A DNA stretch of 62,025 nucleotides from Streptomyces tauricus. Lineage in GTDB: Bacteria; Actinomycetota; Actinomycetes; Streptomycetales; Streptomycetaceae. This document shows positions 16,815 through 26,809 of the stretch, one piece after another (position 1 is the stretch's first letter; each line of letters starts with the position of its first letter). Below the pieces are notes generated by a model. The model was given only the letters and a program-made list of their open reading frames with translations, made no database searches and was not told the origin of the DNA. Location: NCBI RefSeq assembly GCF_014650955.1, contig NZ_BMVY01000045.1, positions 1 through 62,025 of the forward strand, written 5' to 3'. Both the position numbers and the translations under genes were made by a program.

Positions 16815-17160
16815 TTATAGGAACTGGTCCACCGGGGAAGAGCCAGCCTTGGCGTGCGACGGTACGATCCCTACGGTTTCGGCGCCATCGGGTGATGCCT
16901 CGCCGGGCTTCGTCTCCTCCTTCGGCTCCGTGAGCGAGGTATAACGGCGGTCGTGGTACAACAGCGGTCTGCGCTGGTCTCGGCCGCAGTGTCCGCCCCT
17001 GACAGGCGCGGCCAGGGCGATGTGGTGGTCGCCCGCCGGGATGTGGTCGACCACCGGGCATTCGAGCCAGGCCACGGCGCCAGCGACCGAGGTCAGACCG
17101 TCGTCGTAGCCGATTGCCGGGTGATCGAACCGATCGACCCACCGCGACCACAGGTAAGGC
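16815..17160 (-). pseudogene. Flavin reductase (FMN-binding) C-terminal remnant
   Basis: The minus-strand frame reads LTSVAGAVAWLECPVVDHI then PAGDHHIALAAP and LLYHDRRYTSL. This matches the last half of NAD(P)H:flavin oxidoreductase-like proteins (AWLEC, the GDH turn, Y/H-R-YRSL). The N-terminal half is replaced by the end of an IS110 transposase, and the C-terminus reads on into unrelated sequence. It has no start codon of its own and is not functional. Confidence 0.55.
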
Positions 17161-17164
17161 CCGG

Positions 17165-18967
17165 GGGGCATGCGGCGGCTACTTCGGGAGTGCGGGGTTC
17201 GTAGTAGGTGCCGTCGCGGAGCATGGCGAACAGGATGCTGATGCGTTGGCGGGCGAGGCGGAGAAGAGCCTGGGTGTGGGTCTTGCCACGGGCTCGCTGG
17301 CGGTCGTAGTAGGGGCGGGAGACGGGATCGGCGTTCATGCAGGCGCAGGCGGAGAGGAACATGGCGCGTTTGCGCTGCCGGTTTCCGCCCCGTGGGGCGT
17401 CTTCGCCGTGGATGGGGGTGTCCGACAACTTCGTGGCTGGGGCGAGGCCGGTGTAGGAGGCGAGGTGGGTGGCGGTGGGGAAGCCGGTGCCGTCGCCAAC
17501 GGTGACCAGCAGGACGGCGGCGGTCCTGACGCCCACGCCGGGCAGCGACGTCAGGACCCGCGGAAAGAGGGTGCGCCTTGAGCAGGCTGCTGATCTGAGC
17601 TTCCAGTGCCCGGCGCTGGTCGTGGACCGCAGCGAGTAAGGCGGCCAGGGACTGGATCACGATGCCGAGGGTGCCGGTTCCCGGGCACGACGCTCTGTTC
17701 GTCGAGGGCGTCGAAGACGTCGTCGATCAGCCGCGCTGCCATGCGCGGGGCTTTGGGCCGGATGAGTTCGGCGAGTCTGCGGCGGCCGGCTATTCGCAGA
17801 GCGGCCGGGGAGCCGTAGCGCTCCAGGGGCCAGGTAAGGGCCTGGTGGCCGAGGCGGGGTTCCAGGACGCGCTCCGAGCTGGAGTGGAACTGGGCGAGCA
17901 GGCCGCGTATCCGGTTGGAGCTGCGGGTGGCCTCGGCGCCGAAGCCCTGGCCGGAGCGGACGAGCACGGTCAGCTCAGCGGTGACCTCGTCGGTGAGTTC
18001 GAGCGAGCACAGAGTGTGCGGCATAGTGCGTGCCGCGTCCGCGATCACCGCAGCGTACTTCGCGACGCTCCCCGTCGGTCTTGGCCTCCCCCGGGTAGAG
18101 ATCGCCGATCCGTCGCATCGCCAGTCCGGGCAGGTAGACACCTCAGGCGCTCAATGTGTCAAGCAGCTGCTGCGAGAGCGGTCGGAAAGGCTGCGTGCCA
18201 GTCTCCGTGGTCGTCGCGGCGGCGCCGGTAGTGGGTTCTTGCGCCGGGCGAGGCTGTGATGGCGGCAAAGGCCCAGAGACAGGCGGCGTGGTTGAGTCGG
18301 TCGTTCTTCACCCACCGCCTGGTGATGCTCGGCTTCTTGCCGGAGGCTCGGGTGATGGGCGAGGCACCGGCGTATGCCTTCAGACCGCGGGCGTCCGCGA
18401 AGCAGGACCGGTCGTCTCCGATCTCGGCGAGCACCCGGGCGCCGCTTCTTCGACCGCCTCGGCGAGGTCGACGGCAGCGGTGCAAGCAGCCTCCAGCTGG
18501 ACCAGGAGCACGAGCATTTGCTTGACAGCGCGTCCTCGACCAGCGCTGGGTGGTGAGCATGGTCGGCGCGGAAGACGCCACGGAGCCGCCCGGCCTCGGC
18601 CGCGATACCCCGCTCGCGACCGGCCCGTTTGAGCGCGACCTCCAGTTGCGTGCGGGTCAGCCGCGCGGACCGGGTCGGCGTCGGGGTCACCTTCAGAAGC
18701 TCCCGGGCTTCCGGCCGACACAGACCGTTGCGCCAGGGTTCGAAGACTGCCAGAGCGGACGGGTAGTACTCGCACCGCTCTGCAGGAAGGCATGGTCTGC
18801 CAGGCTGAAACAAGATGTCAACGTCCCGGTACTCGAACAGATCCGAAGAGCCGGAGCTTCACGGACCGGTTAATACAAGGGGATTAGGCGACCTTGCAGT
18901 CGGCGTCGCGGGCAAGCGTAAGCGGGAGGGCGCCAATGGAAGCGGGCTAGTCCACGATCACCAACAC
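17165..18967 (-). pseudogene. IS110-family transposase, broken and split by a second IS110
   Basis: The order on the minus strand is as follows. An N-terminal scrap at 18967-18887 reads VLVIVD-stop-PASIGALPL then ARDADCKVA. After a gap filled by another IS110 come TCPDWRCDGSA-type and AAVIADAARTMPHTL segments (18150-17660). A further frame change leads to the transposase_20 domain, LTSLPGVGVRTAAVLL, GLAPATKLSD and RGKTHTQALLRLARQRIS (to about 17170). At least two frameshifts, one in-frame stop and the central insertion show it is dead. Intact relatives are about 400 residues. Confidence 0.7.
18145..18810 (-). pseudogene. Second IS110-family transposase, C-terminal two-thirds, nested
   Basis: Segments PTPTRSARLTRTQLEVALKR, LVQLEAACTAAVDLAEAVE, DDRSCFADARGLKAYAGAS and RRWVKNDRLNHAACLWAF lie in different minus-strand frames, in the order expected for an IS110 transposase. 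The characteristic Ser of the C-terminal domain falls within AGASPITRASGKK. The block interrupts the other IS110 copy between the codons for CKVA and YLPG-like sequence. Its own N-terminus is missing, and the frame is broken at least twice. Confidence 0.6.
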
Positions 18968-19391
18968 ACTGCCTTGCCTGGCCCAGGACGTAAGATGGCT
19001 GCACCACCGACAGGGTGGCCGCAGTCCCTCGCCCACGGCGCCAGCCGCAGCATCCAGGAGTCACCCTCCCTGGCGCCACTGCATGGGCCGCACAGACACC
19101 GTTCACGAGACCAAGATCGCTCACACATACCCGCATGCAGACGACATTCCGCGATACGGCTGCTCAACTGGTCGAGGTTCGCGTGCAACCGGGCAACGAA
19201 CGACGGGCACCTCCCGGGAGGCGACGCGCACCCGAACCGTCGGGCCCTCTTTCCCTCTGCACTCCCGGGACGCTCGGCCAGTTCCCTGTCCCGCCGACGA
19301 GCGCCCACATGGCCAGTACCGCTCGCGTCGCGACCAGATCCGCGCCCCAATTTCATTCCGAACTCTTTGTTGGTACGTCCTGACAAAGCTG
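18968..19391. other. Intergenic region without recognised gene
   Basis: It lies between the IS110 remnants and the inositol importer promoter. Open frames here have no protein-like composition. It may include the decayed end of the first IS110 element. Confidence 0.35.
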
Positions 19392-19420
19392 TTGACAACC
19401 CCGTAGAGCGGCTCCATAGT
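19392..19420 (+). promoter_or_regulatory. Promoter of the inositol ABC importer
   Basis: TTGACA at 19392-19397 and CATAGT at 19415-19420 are 17 bp apart. The predicted transcription start falls at the adjacent LacI-type operator (19429-19455). Confidence 0.55.
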
Positions 19421-19428
19421 CTCTCCAA

Positions 19429-19455
19429 CTAGAGCGCGCTACTAAAGCGCTCCAG
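19429..19455. promoter_or_regulatory. Inositol-locus operator, copy 1
   Basis: The site starts CTAGAGCGCGCTA and continues CTAAAGCGCTCCAG. It matches the site at 23992-24018 (CTAGAGCGCGCTA then GTAGAGCGCGATAG) in all of the first 13 positions and most of the rest. Both sites lie 37 bp from the first base of a TTGACA box. They are likely bound by the LacI-family protein encoded at 22857-23900. Confidence 0.65.
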
Positions 19456-19647
19456 TTAGCAATCAGGCGGTCGGCACCCATGACTGCCGCAGAAGACGCG
19501 CCACCGCGCCCCGTACGGCACATACAAAACCTCTGGCGCACCGCGTCGCCCGCTCGGTGACCGATACACCGACCACCGGTTACCGACGTCACACGCGCTC
19601 CGCCGCCACAAACTCCGCCCCGACCAGCACAGCGAGGTGCAAGGGAC

Positions 19648-20652
19648 ATGTACAGACACCATCGAGTCGCCATTCTCAGCGCTACGGTCCTCGCCGGAAG
19701 CCTGCTCGCCTCCGGTTGTTCCAGCGACTCTGGCGGCAAGAAGGCAGAGGAGGACACGGGCAACGTATCGGCCGGCAAGGCCGACACCCCCCGTATGAAG
19801 GTCGCCATGATCACCCACGCGGCCCCCGGCGACACCTTCTGGGACCTCATCCGCAAGGGTGCCGAGGCCGCTGCGGCCAAGGACAACGTCGAGCTGGTGT
19901 ACTCCAGCAACCCGGACTCGGCCAAGCAGGCCAACCTCATCCAGAACGCGATCGACCAGAAGGTCGACGGCATCGCGGTCACCCTCGCCAAGCCCGACGC
20001 CATGAAAGCCGCGGTCGCCAAGGCAGAGAAGGCTGGCATCCCGGTCGTCGGCTTCAACGGCGGCATCGACGCCTGGAAGGAGCAGGGCCTGCTGGAGTAC
20101 TTCGGCCAGGACGAGACCGTCGCGGGTGCGGCCTTCGGGGAGAGGCTCAACGAACTCGGTGCCAAGAACAACATCTGCGTCATCCAGGAGCAGGGGCATG
20201 TCGCCCTGGAAGCCCGGTGTGCCGGTGTGAAGAAGGCGTTCAAGGGCAAGACCACGAACCTGTACGTGAACGGCACGAACATGCCGGCCGTGAAGTCGAC
20301 GATCACCGCCAAGCTCAAGCAGGACAGCTCGGTCGACTATGTGGTCACTCTCGGTGCCCCGTTCGCGCTGACCGCCGTGCAGTCCGTGGACGACGCGGGC
20401 AGCAAGGCGAAGGTGGCGACCTTCGACCTGAACAAGGACTTGGTCGGCGCCATCCAGGACGGTGACGTCGAGTTCGCCGTCGACCAGCAGCCGTATCTGC
20501 AGGGCTACCTCTCGGTAGATGCCTTGTGGCTGTACAAGACCAACGGCAACTTCAGTGGCGGTGGCCAGGAGCCGGTGCTGACCGGCCCGGCGTTCGTCGA
20601 CAAGTCCAACGTCGAAACCATCGCGAAGTTCGCCGCGAAGGGCACTCGGTGA
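19648..20652 (+). CDS. Sugar-binding lipoprotein of RbsB type, probable inositol importer
   Basis: This 334-residue periplasmic-binding-like protein starts at ATG 19648, with AAGGGA close upstream. The signal peptide ends in the lipobox LASGC, then a Lys/Glu-rich linker. The mature domain opens with MKVAMITHAAPGDTFWDLI and shows ribose/inositol-binding features (DSAKQANLIQNAIDQKVDGI, VVGFNGGIDAW, FDLNKDLVGAIQDGD). It heads the importer operon just upstream of the inositol regulator and catabolic genes, so myo-inositol is the likely ligand. Confidence 0.85.
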   Translation: MYRHHRVAILSATVLAGSLLASGCSSDSGGKKAEEDTGNVSAGKADTPRMKVAMITHAAPGDTFWDLIRKGAEAAAAKDNVELVYSSNPDSAKQANLIQNAIDQKVDGIAVTLAKPDAMKAAVAKAEKAGIPVVGFNGGIDAWKEQGLLEYFGQDETVAGAAFGERLNELGAKNNICVIQEQGHVALEARCAGVKKAFKGKTTNLYVNGTNMPAVKSTITAKLKQDSSVDYVVTLGAPFALTAVQSVDDAGSKAKVATFDLNKDLVGAIQDGDVEFAVDQQPYLQGYLSVDALWLYKTNGNFSGGGQEPVLTGPAFVDKSNVETIAKFAAKGTR

Positions 20653-20657
20653 TCCCC

Positions 20658-21702
20658 ATGTCCCAGGCAACGGCACCGGCGACGAGTCCCTCGTCGCCGG
20701 ACCTCGGAACGGTCCCTGGCCCGCCGGCTGGCGGCCCGTCCCGAGATCGGCGCGCTCATCGCGGCGATCGGCGTGTACGTCTTCTTCTTCGCGGTGGCCT
20801 CCCCGTTCCGTGAGGCCGGCTCGCTGGCCAACGTGCTCTACGAGTCCTCCGTCATGGGCATCATGGCCCTCCCGGTGGCACTCCTGATGATCGGCGGAGA
20901 GTTCGACCTGTCCGCCGGCGTCGCGGTCACCACCTCGGCGCTCACCGCCAGCATGTGGAGCTTCCAGCTCTCCATGAACATATGGGTCGGCATCGTCGTC
21001 GCGCTGCTGGTGTCGCTGGCGATCGGCGCGTTCAACGGCTATCTGCTGGTCAGGACAGGGCTGCCGTCGTTCCTGATCACGCTGGGTACGTTCCTGATCC
21101 TGCAGGGCGGCAACCTCGCCATCACGAAGATCTTCACCGGGAACGTCGCGACCGACTCGATCAGTGACATGGACGGCTTCGAACAGGCCAAGGAGGTCTT
21201 CGCCTCCGAGATCAGCATCGGCGGCGTCGATGTGAAGATCACGGTGTTCTACTGGCTGGTCTTCGCCGCGGCCGCGACCTGGCTGCTGCTGCGCACCAAG
21301 TTCGGGAACTGGATCTTCGCGACCGGCGGCAGCAAGGAATCGGCGCGTGCGGTGGGTGTGCCGGTCACCTTCACCAAGATCGCCCTGTTCATGGGGGTCG
21401 GCGCCGGTGCCTGGTTCGTCGGGATGCACATCCTGTTCTCCTTCAACACCGTCCAGTCCGGCGAGGGCGTCGGCAACGAGTTCCTCTACATCATCGCCGC
21501 GGTCATCGGCGGCTGCCTGCTCACCGGCGGCTACGGCTCCGCGATCGGCCCGGTCATCGGCGCCTTCATCTTCGGCATGGTCTCCCAGGGCATCGTCTAC
21601 GCCAACTGGAACCCCGACTGGTTCAAGGCCTTCCTCGGCGTCATGCTCCTGCTCGCCGCCCTCGTCAATCTGTGGGTCCGCCGCCAGGCAACCCGGAGGT
21701 AA
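20658..21702 (+). pseudogene. Sugar ABC permease of RbsC type, frameshifted near the start
   Basis: The permease frame is clear from about 20710: SLARRLAARPEIGALI, then VYVFFFAVASPF, GEFDLSAGVAV, GGSKESARAVGVP and many membrane spans. However, the likely start ATG 20658 (MSQATAPATSPSSPDL) is in another frame. Removing one G from GG at 20706-20707 joins them as PDLERSLARRL, as relatives read. The in-frame GTG at 20773 would lose the first membrane entry. Either a true inactivating mutation or a base-call error is present. The rest of the protein is intact. Confidence 0.75.
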
Positions 21703-21705
21703 CCC

Positions 21706-22590
<885 letters not shown>

Positions 22591-22856
22591 CGGCATATCC
22601 CGAGGGCGTCCTCACAACGCGAACGCATGAATGTCGACCGGCGTGCAGTTGGTGCTACCCCAGCAAGGCAAGGCCCAAAGCCCCGACTGCTGAGGATGCG
22701 CGCTGACCGTCTTGATCACATGTCCACCAGCATTTCGGCATCAGACAGAGCGAAGTCAACTTCGATGCACTGTGCTACATCCCGGTCGGCGACAGCGTGG
22801 TCGATATGTGACGTCTCAGGTCCTGTGATCTCCCACGGCCTCCGGTCGCCGGTGTC

Positions 22857-23900
22857 TCAGGTCAACGTCTTCGGTGCCGTATCAGTGGTGCCGCGTACCA
22901 CGAGCTTGGGGTCCAGTACCGCCTCCCGGGGTTCCAGCTCCGGGTTCTCCAGCCGCTCCACGGCGAACCGGACGGCGTACTGCGCCATGAGGGCCGCATC
23001 CTGACGGACGGTGGTCAGACCGATCGGCATCAGATGGGAGAGGTGACTGTCGTCGTACCCGACAACGGACACATCACGCGGCACATCAACACCTGCCCGT
23101 GTCAAGGCCATCAGCAGGCCCCACGCACACCGGTCGTTGCCCGCGAGCACCGCCGTCGGCAGGGCCTGACCCCGATTGCGCTCCGCCAGGAGCAGGCGGC
23201 CCGCTTCGATGCCCGACTCCTCCGTGTGTTCCCCGGCGATCACCCGCGCCTCGGACTCCAGCCCGTGCCGGCGCATCGCGGCCCGGTAGGCACGCCGCCG
23301 CTCGGCCGAGCCCGGGCCCCGGCCGCCGTCGATGTGCACCATCCGTCGGTGCCCCCTCTCGACGAGGTACTCCATGGCCTGTCGCACACCCTTGCCCTCG
23401 GCGGAGTGTACGAAGTCCACGCGGGCGTGGGGCACCCGGCGGCTGACCGAGACGGTCGCCGCCCGTTGTCCGAGTCCGTCGAGATACGCGGCCTCCGCGT
23501 CGGGACCCAGCAGGATCAGCGCCTCGCAACGGTGACTGAGCAGAGCCTCGGCCGCCTTCGCTTCACTTCTACCCGGGGCGGCCGCGGAGAGCAGGACGTC
23601 ATAGCCGAGGCGTTCGGCCTCGGGGTAGATCCCCTGAATGAGGTCCGCGTGGAAGGTCTGATGCACGGTGAACATCACGCCGAGCGTGCGGCTGCGGCCG
23701 CGGGCCAGCAGCCGGGCCGCGCTGTCGGGGCGGTAGCCGATCTCGTCGGCGACCCGCAGCACCCGCTCCCGGGTCCCTTCGCTCGCACCTGGCTGACCGC
23801 GGAAGATGATCGAGACGAGCGCCCGGGACACCCCCGCTTTCGCGGCGACGTCCGCCATCGTGGGCCGCTGCTTCCCCGACGCATCCACCAGTGAACCCAC
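22857..23900 (-). CDS. LacI-family regulator of the inositol locus
   Basis: This roughly 347-residue regulator begins at GTG 23900 (or GTG 23888), just before the helix-turn-helix MADVAAKAGVSRALVSIIF. The longer open frame to 24050 would extend through the promoter region and is unlikely. The hinge is PDSAARLLARGRSRTLG and the sensor domain contains AVLAGNDRCAWGLL and VVGYDDSHLSHL. It converges with the importer operon and is divergent from iolC. Two near-identical operators at the two promoters are its probable targets. The inducer is likely inositol or a breakdown product, by inference. Confidence 0.82.
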   Translation of the reverse strand: MGSLVDASGKQRPTMADVAAKAGVSRALVSIIFRGQPGASEGTRERVLRVADEIGYRPDSAARLLARGRSRTLGVMFTVHQTFHADLIQGIYPEAERLGYDVLLSAAAPGRSEAKAAEALLSHRCEALILLGPDAEAAYLDGLGQRAATVSVSRRVPHARVDFVHSAEGKGVRQAMEYLVERGHRRMVHIDGGRGPGSAERRRAYRAAMRRHGLESEARVIAGEHTEESGIEAGRLLLAERNRGQALPTAVLAGNDRCAWGLLMALTRAGVDVPRDVSVVGYDDSHLSHLMPIGLTTVRQDAALMAQYAVRFAVERLENPELEPREAVLDPKLVVRGTTDTAPKTLT

Positions 23901-23954
23901 CCTTCGACGCGGCCCACCATACGGGCCCTCTCGAAATCTCCCAGCAACAAGGTA

Positions 23955-24018
23955 TTGACATGACATTTGGACAGAGGTCATCGTACACAGACTAGAGCGC
24001 GCTAGTAGAGCGCGATAG
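23955..24018 (+). promoter_or_regulatory. iolC operon promoter and operator copy 2
   Basis: TTGACA occupies 23955-23960; a weak -10 (CATCGT at 23979-23984) follows after 18 bp. The operator at 23992-24018 starts CTAGAGCGCGCTA and continues GTAGAGCGCGATAG. It begins 37 bp from the start of TTGACA, exactly as in copy 1 at 19429. The matching geometry supports one regulator controlling uptake and catabolism together. Confidence 0.6.
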
Positions 24019-24067
24019 CGACTCTCGTGAGAGTCTCCCGTCTCTGGCACGAAAGGGAAACCGCGTT

Positions 24068-25042
24068 ATGCCGTTGGAAGTGCTGACCATGGGCCGCGTC
24101 GGAGTGGATGTGTATCCGCTCCAGACAGGCGTGGGACTGGCCGAGGTCACCTCGTTCGGCAAGTACCTGGGCGGCAGCCCGACCAACGTCGCCGTCGCCG
24201 CCGCCCGTTACGGGCGCTCCGCAGCCGTGATCACCAAGACCGGCCGCGACCCGTTCGGGGACTTCGTCCGCACGGCCCTGGCCGGCTACGGAGTCGACAC
24301 CCACTTCGTCGGTACGTCGGACATCGCGCCGACCCCAGTGACCTTCTGCGAGATTTTCCCGCCCGACGACTTCCCGCTCTACTTCTACCGCCTGCCGAAG
24401 GCTCCCGACCTGGACATCCGCTCCGACGAGCTCGACCTCGCGGCGGTGCGCGACGCCCGCGTCTTCTGGATCACCGGAACCGGGCTCAGCGAGAATCCGA
24501 GCCGCCCGGCCACCCTCGCCGCCCTGGCACACCGCGCGAAGGCGGGGACGACCGTCTTCGACCTCGACTGGCGGCCGATGTTCTGGAAGGACCCGGCAGC
24601 GGCCCGTACGTACTATTCCGAGGCGCTGCGCCACACCACCGTCGCGGTCGGCAACCTCGACGAGTGCGAGGTCGCCACCGGTGAGCGCGAGCCGTACGCG
24701 GCCGCGAAGGCGCTGCTCGCCGCCGGGGTCGAACTCGCCGTGGTGAAGCAGGGACCCAAGGGCGTGCTCGCCATGAACCGGGACGGCTCGACCGCCGAGA
24801 TCCCGCCGGCCCCGGTGGACGTCGTCAACGGCCTCGGCGCCGGAGACGCCTTCGGCGGCGCACTCTGCCACGGGATTCTGTCCGGCTGGGGCATCCGCCG
24901 CACCGTCGCCTTCGCCAACGCCGCCGGCGCCATCGTCGCGGGCCGGCTCGCCTGCTCAGACGCCATGCCGACCGAGGCCGAGGTCGACACCAAGCTCCGC
25001 GAGGCCTCGCTCGCCTCCGGCTCCACCCAACGAGAGGTGTGA
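24068..25042 (+). CDS. iolC: 5-dehydro-2-deoxygluconokinase
   Basis: The 324-residue PfkB-family kinase phosphorylates 2-deoxy-5-keto-D-gluconate in inositol breakdown. It has the family N-terminal signature GRVGVDVYPLQ then KYLGGSPTNVAVAAARYG, and the C-terminal PfkB signature NGLGAGDAFGGAL with the catalytic Asp in GAGD. It lacks the C-terminal DUF2090 aldolase domain found fused to some IolC proteins. The next gene may supply that step. RBS AAAGGGAAA precedes ATG 24068. First gene of the catabolic operon. Confidence 0.9.
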   Translation: MPLEVLTMGRVGVDVYPLQTGVGLAEVTSFGKYLGGSPTNVAVAAARYGRSAAVITKTGRDPFGDFVRTALAGYGVDTHFVGTSDIAPTPVTFCEIFPPDDFPLYFYRLPKAPDLDIRSDELDLAAVRDARVFWITGTGLSENPSRPATLAALAHRAKAGTTVFDLDWRPMFWKDPAAARTYYSEALRHTTVAVGNLDECEVATGEREPYAAAKALLAAGVELAVVKQGPKGVLAMNRDGSTAEIPPAPVDVVNGLGAGDAFGGALCHGILSGWGIRRTVAFANAAGAIVAGRLACSDAMPTEAEVDTKLREASLASGSTQREV

Positions 25043-25046
25043 CGAC

Positions 25047-25919
25047 GTGCTGTCTGACAACGTGAGCCGGATCGTGGAGGCCCGGGTCAGTGATCCCGGT
25101 GCCGTCGCGGCGGCCGCCGCGCGACGCGTACGGGCCACCTCGCTGCTCGGCGAGCACGGCAAGGCGATGATCATCGCGGCGGACCATCCCGCGCGCGGCG
25201 CCAACGGCGTCGGCGGCGACCCCACCGCCATGGCCGACCGCTTCAAGCTGCTGGACCGTCTGTGCGTCGCCCTGGAGCGGCCCGGTGTGACCGGTGTGCT
25301 GGCCACCGCGGACATCCTGGACGACCTGCTGCTGCTCGGCGTGCTCGACGGCAAGAGCGTCTTCGGCTCGATGAACCGGGCCGGGCTCGCGGGGTCGGTC
25401 TTCGAGATCGACGACCGCTTCACCGGTCACGACGCCGAGACGATCGCCGCGATGCGCTTCGACGGCGGCAAGATGCTCACCCGCATCGCCCTGAAGGACC
25501 CGGCGACGCCCTCCGTCCTGGAGAACACCGCCCGCGCGGTCGACGAGCTGAACGACCGTCAACTCATCGCGCTGGTCGAGCCGTTCATGTCCGTGTGGCA
25601 GGACGGCAGGGTCCGCAACGACCTCTCCACCGACGCCGTCATCAAGTCGGTCACCATCGCCTCGGGGCTCGGCCGCCGCAGTGCCTACACCTGGCTGAAG
25701 CTGCCGGTCGTCAACGACATGGAACGAGTTCTCGCCGCCTCCACCCTGCCGGCGCTCCTGCTAGGCGGCGAGGTCACCGACCCGGACACGGCCTTCGCCT
25801 CCTGGGGCAAGGCCCTCAAGCAGCCCACCGCGCAGGGCCTGGTCGTGGGCCGCTCCCTGCTCTACCCCGCAGGCGGCGACGTCGCCGGTGCGGTGGACCG
25901 GGCGGTGAGCCTGCTGTGA
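25047..25919 (+). CDS. Cgl0158-family (beta/alpha)8 barrel protein, probable inositol-pathway aldolase
   Basis: This 290-residue protein starts at GTG 25047, four bases after iolC. It belongs to the DeoC/FbaB-like barrel family named after Cgl0158, commonly found in actinobacterial iol clusters. Landmarks are MIIAADHPARGANG, KMLTRIALKD, LVEPFM and YTWLKLPVV; a Lys in LTRIALKD or YTWLKLP could be the Schiff-base residue. No separate iolJ is present here, so it probably cleaves the IolC product to malonic semialdehyde and dihydroxyacetone phosphate. That role is inferred from context. Confidence 0.75.
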   Translation: MLSDNVSRIVEARVSDPGAVAAAAARRVRATSLLGEHGKAMIIAADHPARGANGVGGDPTAMADRFKLLDRLCVALERPGVTGVLATADILDDLLLLGVLDGKSVFGSMNRAGLAGSVFEIDDRFTGHDAETIAAMRFDGGKMLTRIALKDPATPSVLENTARAVDELNDRQLIALVEPFMSVWQDGRVRNDLSTDAVIKSVTIASGLGRRSAYTWLKLPVVNDMERVLAASTLPALLLGGEVTDPDTAFASWGKALKQPTAQGLVVGRSLLYPAGGDVAGAVDRAVSLL

Positions 25920-26809
25920 GCGACACGAGCAAGTACCACCTCCCCCACGGGACTTCGGCCGACGGTCCGTACGACCTCGTGGTCACCCCCGAGTCGGCGG
26001 GCTGGGGATACTCCGGCCTCAGGATCCTGACCCTGAGGCCGGGCCAGGCGCACGCCCTGTCCACCGGGGATTCCGAGTTCCTGGTCCTGCCGCTGACGGG
26101 CTCCTGCACCGTCACCACGAACGGCAGGGCCTTCGAACTCGCCGGTCGGACAGGCGTGTTCGCCTCGGCCACCGACTTCGCGTATCTCCCGCGCGCGTCG
26201 GAAGCCCTGATCAGCAGCGCGCAGGGAGGTCTGTTCGCGCTGCCCTCCGCCCGTACCGAGCGGGGAGGTCACTCGGCTCGGTACGGGCGCAAGGAGGACG
26301 TGCCCGTCGAGCTGCGCGGCGCAGGGAACTGCTCCCGCCAGGTCAACAACTACTGCCTGCCGGGCACGTTCGACGCCGAGCAGCTGCTGGTGTGCGAGGT
26401 CCTCACCCCCGGCGGCAACTGGTCCTCGTATCCGCCGCACAAGCACGACGAGGTCCGCACTGACGACAGCGGCCGGCCGGTCGAGTCCGAGCTGGAGGAG
26501 ATCTACTACTTCCAGGTCGCGGGCCAGGACGGCTTCGCATACCAGCGGGTCTACGGCACCCCGGAGCGGCCCATCGACGTGCTCGCCGAGGTCCGTTCCG
26601 GCGACACCGTCCTGATCCCGCACGGCTGGCACGGCCCGTCGATCGCCGCGCCCGGCTACGACCTCTACTACCTCAACGTCATGGCGGGCCCGGGGCAGGA
26701 CCGCGCCTGGCTGATCTGCGACGACCCCGCCCACGGGTGGGTCCGCGGCGCCTGGGAGTCCCAGGAGAGCGACCGCCGGCTGCCGTTCGGGGCCAAGGAG
26801 AACCAGTGA
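25916..26809 (+). CDS. iolB: 5-deoxy-glucuronate isomerase
   Basis: The 297-residue bicupin converts 5-deoxyglucuronate to 2-deoxy-5-keto-gluconate. GTG 25916 overlaps the previous stop (GTGA). Metal-site motifs are visible: YPPHKHDE (two His), ELEEIYYFQV (Glu) and IPHGWHGPS (His). The length and order match IolB. It sits between the kinase/aldolase genes and iolD in one transcript with no gaps. Confidence 0.92.
   Translation: MSDTSKYHLPHGTSADGPYDLVVTPESAGWGYSGLRILTLRPGQAHALSTGDSEFLVLPLTGSCTVTTNGRAFELAGRTGVFASATDFAYLPRASEALISSAQGGLFALPSARTERGGHSARYGRKEDVPVELRGAGNCSRQVNNYCLPGTFDAEQLLVCEVLTPGGNWSSYPPHKHDEVRTDDSGRPVESELEEIYYFQVAGQDGFAYQRVYGTPERPIDVLAEVRSGDTVLIPHGWHGPSIAAPGYDLYYLNVMAGPGQDRAWLICDDPAHGWVRGAWESQESDRRLPFGAKENQ

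Noticed and set aside
16780..16870. tRNA-like sequence beside the flavin reductase remnant
   Set aside because: No acceptor stem, anticodon arm or T-loop consensus could be assembled on either strand.
22591..22856. Terminator between the convergent importer ATPase and LacI genes
   Set aside because: Only short weak inverted repeats (for example GAAGTCAACTTC) were seen, without a convincing stem or T-run.
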